Of a stretch of 55,829 nucleotides of DNA, positions 51,657 through 55,829 are shown in pieces (the first letter of the stretch is position 1; each line of letters opens with the position of its first letter). The DNA lies in contig JAFSLV010000005.1 in NCBI GenBank assembly GCA_017448245.1, positions 1 through 55,829 on the forward strand. The letters are read 5' to 3'. Below the pieces are notes generated by a model. The model had not been told where the DNA came from and did not search any database. It worked only from the letters and a program-made list of their open reading frames with translations. Both the position numbers and the translations under genes were made by a program. The DNA is from Lachnospiraceae bacterium. Lineage in GTDB: Bacteria; Bacillota; Clostridia; Lachnospirales; Lachnospiraceae.

Positions 51657-52874
51657 TCACCGCAGCAGCTGCAACATCGATGTGCCTATGGTTCCCTCAG
51701 GCATCGCGACCCCGAAGTTGTCGCAGATCGTCGCACCGATACAGGCAAAGTTTTCCTGCTCCGGCAGCGCCGCAGCCGCCGCGTCCGTAACCCCGGTGAA
51801 CGAAGGCGAGTACGCGATAAAGGGTACCTTTTCCCTTGTGTGGTCGGTATGCGCGGTATTGGTCGGATCGTTGCCGTGGTCGGCGGTGATGATCAAAAGA
51901 TCATCGTCCTTGAGAAGCGGAAGCATCTCGCCGAGCTTGACATCAAAACGCTCGATCTCCTCGCCGTACCCCTGCGGGTTTCTCCGGTGTCCCCAGAGCG
52001 CGTCAAAATCCACGAGGTTGGTAAAACAAAATCCCTTCCAGTCGTCTCTCTTGCAGATTTCGATCGTCTGCTCCATGCCGTGTACGCTCGATTGTGAGTG
52101 CTCGGACCAGGTGATCCCCTCGCCGTCAAAGATGTCGACGATTTTGCCGACGGCAAGCACGTCGTATCCCGCTTCCTTTAAAGCGTCCATCGCGGTCTTT
52201 CCGAAGGGCTTGACGGCATAGTCGTGGCGGTTGGCCGTGCGCTTGAACTCGCCCTTCTTTTTTCCGACGTAAGGTCTTGCGATCACGCGCCCGACCTTCC
52301 ACTCGTCCTTCATCGTTAGCTCTCTCGCGATCTCACAGCAGCGGTAGAGATTTTGTAAGTCAAAGGTCTCTTCATTGCCGCAGATCTGCAGGACGGAATC
52401 GGCGGACGTATAGACGATCATCTTGTCGCCCTCGTTGATCTCCCGCTCCGCAAGCTCCTCTAAGATCTCCGTGCCGCTCGCGGCCTTGTTGCCGATGACC
52501 TTTTTTCCGCAGCGCGCTTCAAGCTCCGCAATGAGCTCCGGCGGAAAGCCCGTATCCGTAAAGGTGATGAAGGGCTTGACGGTTTCTAAGCCCATAAATT
52601 CCCAGTGGCCGGTCATCGTGTCCTTACCTGCGGATTTTTCGACCAGCGGACAATAATACGCAATCGGGCGCTCAACCTTTGCGACCTTGTCCATCGGCTT
52701 TAAGTTGCCGATGCCCATCTTTTCCAGATTGGGTATATGAAAATGATCGACCGTCTCCGCGATATGTCCGAGCGTGTCCGCTCCGAGGTCGCCCTTAAAC
52801 TTATCGGCATCCGGGCCGTCCCCCATCCCCATCGAGTCGCATACGATCACGAAGATTCTGTTAAACTTTCCCAT
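51657..52874 (-). CDS. deoB: Phosphopentomutase
   Basis: A 405-residue alkaline-phosphatase-superfamily enzyme. It interconverts ribose or deoxyribose 1- and 5-phosphate in nucleoside use. [14 protein letters not shown] and [11 protein letters not shown] supply metal-binding Asp and His; [11 protein letters not shown] holds the catalytic Thr region. The start at 52874 (MGKFNRIF) has AAAGGAG ahead. A role with psuG and cdd in nucleoside salvage is plausible, though they are not in one operon. Confidence 0.96.
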   Translation of the reverse strand: MGKFNRIFVIVCDSMGMGDGPDADKFKGDLGADTLGHIAETVDHFHIPNLEKMGIGNLKPMDKVAKVERPIAYYCPLVEKSAGKDTMTGHWEFMGLETVKPFITFTDTGFPPELIAELEARCGKKVIGNKAASGTEILEELAEREINEGDKMIVYTSADSVLQICGNEETFDLQNLYRCCEIARELTMKDEWKVGRVIARPYVGKKKGEFKRTANRHDYAVKPFGKTAMDALKEAGYDVLAVGKIVDIFDGEGITWSEHSQSSVHGMEQTIEICKRDDWKGFCFTNLVDFDALWGHRRNPQGYGEEIERFDVKLGEMLPLLKDDDLLIITADHGNDPTNTAHTDHTREKVPFIAYSPSFTGVTDAAAAALPEQENFACIGATICDNFGVAMPEGTIGTSMLQLLR

Positions 52875-52925
52875 CTTTCGCACTCCTTTGTTATGATTTG
52901 CCTGTCTGCTTTTGATCCGCAAGTA

Positions 52926-53045
52926 TCAGGACAACCTCCTGAATGGTTCTCCGACAACCGCTTTATCCCACGCCTCTTTGATCTCGTCATGGTAGTCTTC
53001 GCAAAAATAGTTCCGCCATTCCTTTATCTCCCGTAATGTATCCAT
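52926..53045 (-). CDS. Small ORF, 39 residues, unrecognised
   Basis: It reads MDTLREIKEWRNYFCEDYHD and ends with AVVGEPFRRLS at 52926. The composition is protein-like (charged, amphipathic, Trp/Tyr). No strong ribosome binding site is seen. The ~47 bases upstream of its ATG are a near copy of those before the small gene at 55396-55632, so the pair may be related or share control. Could be a remnant. Confidence 0.4.
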   Translation of the reverse strand: MDTLREIKEWRNYFCEDYHDEIKEAWDKAVVGEPFRRLS

Positions 53046-53090
53046 TTTACCACAGCCTGACTCCAAAAGAAACGGGGCGCCTGCGCTTCA
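53044..53090. repeat. 47-bp upstream repeat, copy 1
   Basis: Shares about 41 of 47 bases with 55639-55685. The core on the plus strand is TTTTACCACAGCCTG, then CTCCAAAAGAAAC and CTGCGCTT. It lies directly before the 39-residue ORF. From 53093 to 53340 I find nothing convincing. Confidence 0.65.
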
Positions 53091-53340
53091 CGGTTAAGAA
53101 AGGGCCGCCTGCCACGGTGCTGCATATCATCCGTCTCGCTTAGTTGCGCCGGACACTCCGGCAAGCCCGAAGACGTCATCCTTTCGCGCAACAGCGCTCA
53201 GGATCACCGGTCTTGCCTGCGTGGCGCAAAATGCACTCGCCGGACGATATGACAGACACCGGGCGCGGCGGCCGTCAACGTCGTGAATATGCGACCTTTT
53301 CCTGTCCCTTGTACCTTACCTGTGGATACCTTGGGAAGGA

Positions 53341-54342
53341 TTATTCAAAAGGTCTGAAACCGAGCAGATAATTCCGTTGAGATACATATTGTCTGAAATT
53401 TTCATCCATGCCGGCGAAGACTACGTCTTCCTTCGTGTAAAAAACCGAGCCGTCCTCTTCGACAAACTCATAATACCATCCGACATCTCCGCCAAGATTC
53501 ATATACTCGTAATTTAATTCATTCAGATCCTCTATGGTGTATGACTTCCCTTTTATCTCGAAAAACGCCAAATATCCGTTACGAAAAGTTTCCGTATTCT
53601 CATGTTCTTCCCCGCTTTCATCTGTCCATGTATATGTTCTTTCACCGTCCGTCACTCCGTCTTTGTATGGATATTCCGTTACGCTCTCGCCGCCGTCCCC
53701 GGATAATGTCCTGCTTTCAAATGTGCCGTTCGGCAAATCGTTTACCCACGTACCGCTCATGATCTGATAGTAGTTTTCATATCCTTCAAAGGAGTCGGCT
53801 TCCATCCAGACACCGTTTCCCTCTCTCTGATCGCCGGCGTAGTCACCGTAATAGATAAAGTAGTCGCCGACAAAAATCGTGGCGCTGCCGTTCGCGTGAT
53901 ACATCCCGATCCTGCCGTGCTCCGTCTGCACGATCAGACGGTCCTCGCCGGATGCTTCCAGCGCCTTTGCCGCCTCTTCATACGCGGGGTCTGTCCGCAT
54001 AATGTCGCAGGCCTCTGTATATTTTTCCTCCGCGCACAATGCCGCGATGTCGACAAGCACACCCTCGTCGACACGCTCGATCCCGTACTCTGCAAGCTCT
54101 GCTTCAAGTGCCGCTTCCGCCGCCGCGGCTTCCTCTTCCGCTTTCCTTGCGGCTTCTTCTTCGGCTTTTCTTGCGGCCTCCGCCGCCGCTTCCTCCGCGG
54201 CCTTTGCCTCTTCCTCCGCAAGACGGCTTGCTTCCTCCGCCGCCTGCTGTGACGCGGCAGAGTTTGCTCCGCCACCGCAGCCGCCAAGCACAAGTGCGGT
54301 GCTCATCAGTAACATGGCAAGATAACGTATTTTCTTTTTCAT
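53341..54342 (-). CDS. Lipoprotein with Ala/Glu coiled coil
   Basis: About 333 residues from the ATG at 54342, which has GGAGGT four bases ahead. The lipobox LVLGGC puts the lipidated Cys at 22. A coiled-coil stretch of A/E/K/R repeats (EEAARKAEEEAA-type) runs to about residue 85. The outside part has a MORN-like turn (YYGDYAGDQREGNGVWM) followed by more Gly/Asn/Asp turns and ends in RNYLLGFRPFE. Function unknown; a surface spacer or scaffold is possible. The leader before the ribosome binding site carries the hairpin GCGGTGCG/CGCACCGC (54360-54391). Confidence 0.72.
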   Translation of the reverse strand: MKKKIRYLAMLLMSTALVLGGCGGGANSAASQQAAEEASRLAEEEAKAAEEAAAEAARKAEEEAARKAEEEAAAAEAALEAELAEYGIERVDEGVLVDIAALCAEEKYTEACDIMRTDPAYEEAAKALEASGEDRLIVQTEHGRIGMYHANGSATIFVGDYFIYYGDYAGDQREGNGVWMEADSFEGYENYYQIMSGTWVNDLPNGTFESRTLSGDGGESVTEYPYKDGVTDGERTYTWTDESGEEHENTETFRNGYLAFFEIKGKSYTIEDLNELNYEYMNLGGDVGWYYEFVEEDGSVFYTKEDVVFAGMDENFRQYVSQRNYLLGFRPFE

Positions 54343-54467
54343 GCTGACCTCCGTCAGACGCGGTGCGAAAACCTCATGCAAACCGCACCGCTTATTTTGC
54401 GCGTACCACCGGGCAGGGGATCCTCCCTGTCCTTTCGCACAGGCACGTCCTTTCCTTACATGCTCCT

Positions 54468-54498
54468 GCGAAAAACAAAGGCCGCCCGCCGGCGGCCT
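54468..54498 (-). terminator. Terminator of the HipA-like operon
   Basis: AGGCCGCC and GGCGGCCT (8 bp, exact, four-base loop) are followed on the minus strand by TTGTTTTTC. It lies about 30 bases after the stop of the kinase gene. Confidence 0.78.
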
Positions 54499-54512
54499 GA
54501 TCTCATTCTACG

Positions 54513-54530
54513 ATATATATATATATATAT
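54513..54530. repeat. (AT)9 simple repeat
   Basis: Nine AT dinucleotides in a row, ending on the first base of the HipA-like stop codon. Such a run is prone to length change and lies between the stop and the terminator. Confidence 0.8.
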
Positions 54531-55399
54531 CAAGCGTTTTTTGATATGAGTTTTTCGTACGCAGGTCGAAGCACAAGATCATATCCGTATTGAAGAACCG
54601 ACTTGTAAAAATCCTTTCGAACTCCACTCACATATTCCGTTTCATCGATAATCGCCCGGATTTGATGCATATTGATACGCGGTACAATCCTGCGCACGGC
54701 ATCGTTCACCATTGTATGATCTGCCGCAAGAATACATTTGCTGCTCCAAATCCTGCTGCCGTGATGCATGATGGCGGAATGTGTCCCCAATGCGTGTTCC
54801 CTTGCCATCTCGTCGCTCAGCATGTCATCCGACAGCAACGGAGACAGTGCGGAGCCGCAGTCATAGACGGGAGCCGCTTTCATTTCTCCCGATGTTTCAT
54901 GAATCAAAAGACCCCAGTTGCTGTTATGCCTGTCAGCATTGCAGATCCAGCAGTCAACAACAAACATGTCAAAGAAGCGCTCTTTTAACTCTTCCGCAAC
55001 CGGCTCCATCTGCTCCATAAAGCTGACAATACAGTCCAATTCCATCCGGTTGGTCTTGATCTCCTCCGTTCTGCTGATCAAAAGCGCCTCCGCTTCATAT
55101 AGAGAAAACCCGTCCGTACAAAAGTCCTTACACGCACATGCGATCTTTTCCGCTTTTCCCTGCTCGCTGTATGTGCCGAGCAACACCTCCTGCACCGGAA
55201 TCCCCAGGCTTTTAAAAACTTTACATCCAATATACTCCGAAATCGCATTGTTGATATAGGAAAGCTCGAGTTCCAACGGGTAGTCCCCCGTAGGATCAGG
55301 AAATTTTAGAAGATAACGGTCACCGTCAATCAGAATTGTTTTTTTGCGGTCGGAGCCGAGATACTTATTGGGAAGCTCCTTACAGGAGTTGAAATTCAT
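54530..55399 (-). CDS. HipA-like (CtkA-type) serine/threonine kinase domain protein
   Basis: A 289-residue protein. K32 in YLLKFPDP is a plausible ATP-binding Lys. The catalytic loop is CNADRHNSNWG (153-163; D156, H158, N159) and the metal-binding motif is VYDCGSAL (D180), as in HipA and CtkA kinases. I start at 55399 because GGAGG is 10 bases ahead and the ATG overlaps the upstream stop as ATGA; longer starts lie in the upstream gene. HipA-like toxins phosphorylate protein targets; the small gene upstream may be its partner. No HipB-type HTH is present. Confidence 0.8.
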   Translation of the reverse strand: MNFNSCKELPNKYLGSDRKKTILIDGDRYLLKFPDPTGDYPLELELSYINNAISEYIGCKVFKSLGIPVQEVLLGTYSEQGKAEKIACACKDFCTDGFSLYEAEALLISRTEEIKTNRMELDCIVSFMEQMEPVAEELKERFFDMFVVDCWICNADRHNSNWGLLIHETSGEMKAAPVYDCGSALSPLLSDDMLSDEMAREHALGTHSAIMHHGSRIWSSKCILAADHTMVNDAVRRIVPRINMHQIRAIIDETEYVSGVRKDFYKSVLQYGYDLVLRPAYEKLISKNA

Positions 55400-55632
55400 C
55401 CGGCCGCTTCCTCCGGAATCGCTTTTAACCTGTGAACAATGTTCCACATTTCAGACTGCGGGATCACCCCGCAGACCACAAGATGCTTCACGGCAGTATA
55501 GGCCCTGTCATAATAAAACGCAAGCCACTGCTTATTGCGAACCGTGGGTTCCTGCAAATAACGCTCCTTCTGTTCCAGAAAAGCGTTGATGTCATCCATC
55601 GTATACGGAGGCAAAGTATATTCACTGACCAT
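55396..55632 (-). CDS. Small protein before HipA-like kinase
   Basis: A 78-residue protein: MVSEYTLPPYTMDDINAFLE at the start, a middle helix with WLAFYYDRAYTAVKHLVVCG, and an amphipathic end VHRLKAIPEEAAG. It overlaps the kinase gene by four bases, so the two are made together. It has no helix-turn-helix. It may act like the short regulator or antitoxin partner found with single-domain HipA-like kinases in Clostridia; not proven. Confidence 0.62.
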   Translation of the reverse strand: MVSEYTLPPYTMDDINAFLEQKERYLQEPTVRNKQWLAFYYDRAYTAVKHLVVCGVIPQSEMWNIVHRLKAIPEEAAG

Positions 55633-55638
55633 ACCGGT

Positions 55639-55685
55639 ATTTTACCACAGCCTGTCTCCAAAAGAAACAGGGTGTCTGCGCTTAG
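55639..55685. repeat. 47-bp upstream repeat, copy 2
   Basis: The partner of 53044-53090. It holds a hairpin CCTGTCTC-CAAAA-GAAACAGG (one wobble) and sits 6 bases before the start of the 78-residue gene. Confidence 0.65.
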
Positions 55686-55724
55686 CGTGCTGATTATAAT
55701 TATAAACTATATATAAATATTCTA

Positions 55725-55753
55725 TTGACAAATCATTCTCCGTATGTTATCTT
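55725..55753 (+). promoter_or_regulatory. Promoter of the gene at the right edge
   Basis: -35 TTGACA (55725-55730) and -10 TATCTT (55748-55753), 17 bp apart, in AT-rich DNA shared with the divergent HipA-like operon. Confidence 0.65.
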
Positions 55754-55810
55754 GTTTTCGTCACAGGCGGTCAGTCGGCCGTCAAACAGCAAATCTACGG
55801 AGGTTTTTCT

Positions 55811-55829
55811 ATGTCATCTGTAACGCACG
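55811..55829 (+). CDS. Start of an unidentified gene (cut by window edge)
   Basis: ATG TCA TCT GTA ACG CAC begins here with GGAGG seven bases ahead and a good promoter upstream. Only six codons (MSSVTH) are visible, so no function can be given. Confidence 0.6.

Overview
The window reads as a chromosomal stretch of a moderately GC-rich Clostridia genome, most likely Lachnospiraceae. This rests on class III fructose bisphosphatase, strong GGAGG ribosome binding sites before most genes, an infC-rpmI-rplT operon with a leader attenuator, families frequent in gut Lachnospiraceae (ATC-hydrolase-like proteins, HipA-like kinase, sortase B with SpaA-type adhesin, GH25 lysozyme with Ig-like and wall-binding repeats) and a small REP-like repeat. 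The species cannot be named from the sequence. Most genes lie on the minus strand.

Layout. 1-7.5 kb is accessory DNA: a TetR tail, a Fic protein with its own operator, a TetR-controlled operon (methyltransferase plus two ATC-hydrolase-like proteins), a membrane protein, a MNT/HEPN pair and several gene remnants, including an integrase tail. 7.5-11.8 kb holds a thioester/SpaA surface protein and a divergent sortase B. 11.8-18.9 kb is housekeeping: fbp, cdd, cls, metK, psuG and a metallo-beta-lactamase-fold hydrolase. 19.3-20.2 kb is a six-gene tRNA cluster on both strands. 20.6-40.6 kb is one very compact minus-strand operon. It starts with a GH25 lysozyme and continues through dTDP-sugar genes (rfbB, rfbA, rfbC), an ABC-2 polysaccharide exporter, a methyltransferase, two large GT2 proteins and phosphoglucomutase, and ends in tsaD and ispD. 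40.7-44.2 kb adds GT-C-like and small multidrug-type membrane proteins with a polyprenyl-phosphate-type GT2. 44.3-46.1 kb has a DUF1858 protein and pepD.

46.2-50.2 kb is the most unusual part. A carrier protein, an adenylation enzyme, an AAC(3)-fold acyltransferase and a DUF4910 peptidase-like protein are placed directly behind infC-rpmI-rplT, and the first of them starts on the last base of the rplT stop codon. 51.6-55.8 kb has deoB, a lipoprotein, a HipA-like kinase pair and the start of a further gene at the right edge.

How it works together. The large operon should make a dTDP-deoxysugar-containing glycan, export it by an ABC-2 route and decorate the wall. The lysozyme and the adhesin seem to share a regulatory palindrome, which ties wall remodelling to surface display. 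Several self-regulated toxin-like modules (Fic, MNT/HEPN, HipA-like) and scars of lost genes sit at both ends of the window. A dispersed element of about 60 bp marks gene ends and promoter edges at five places.
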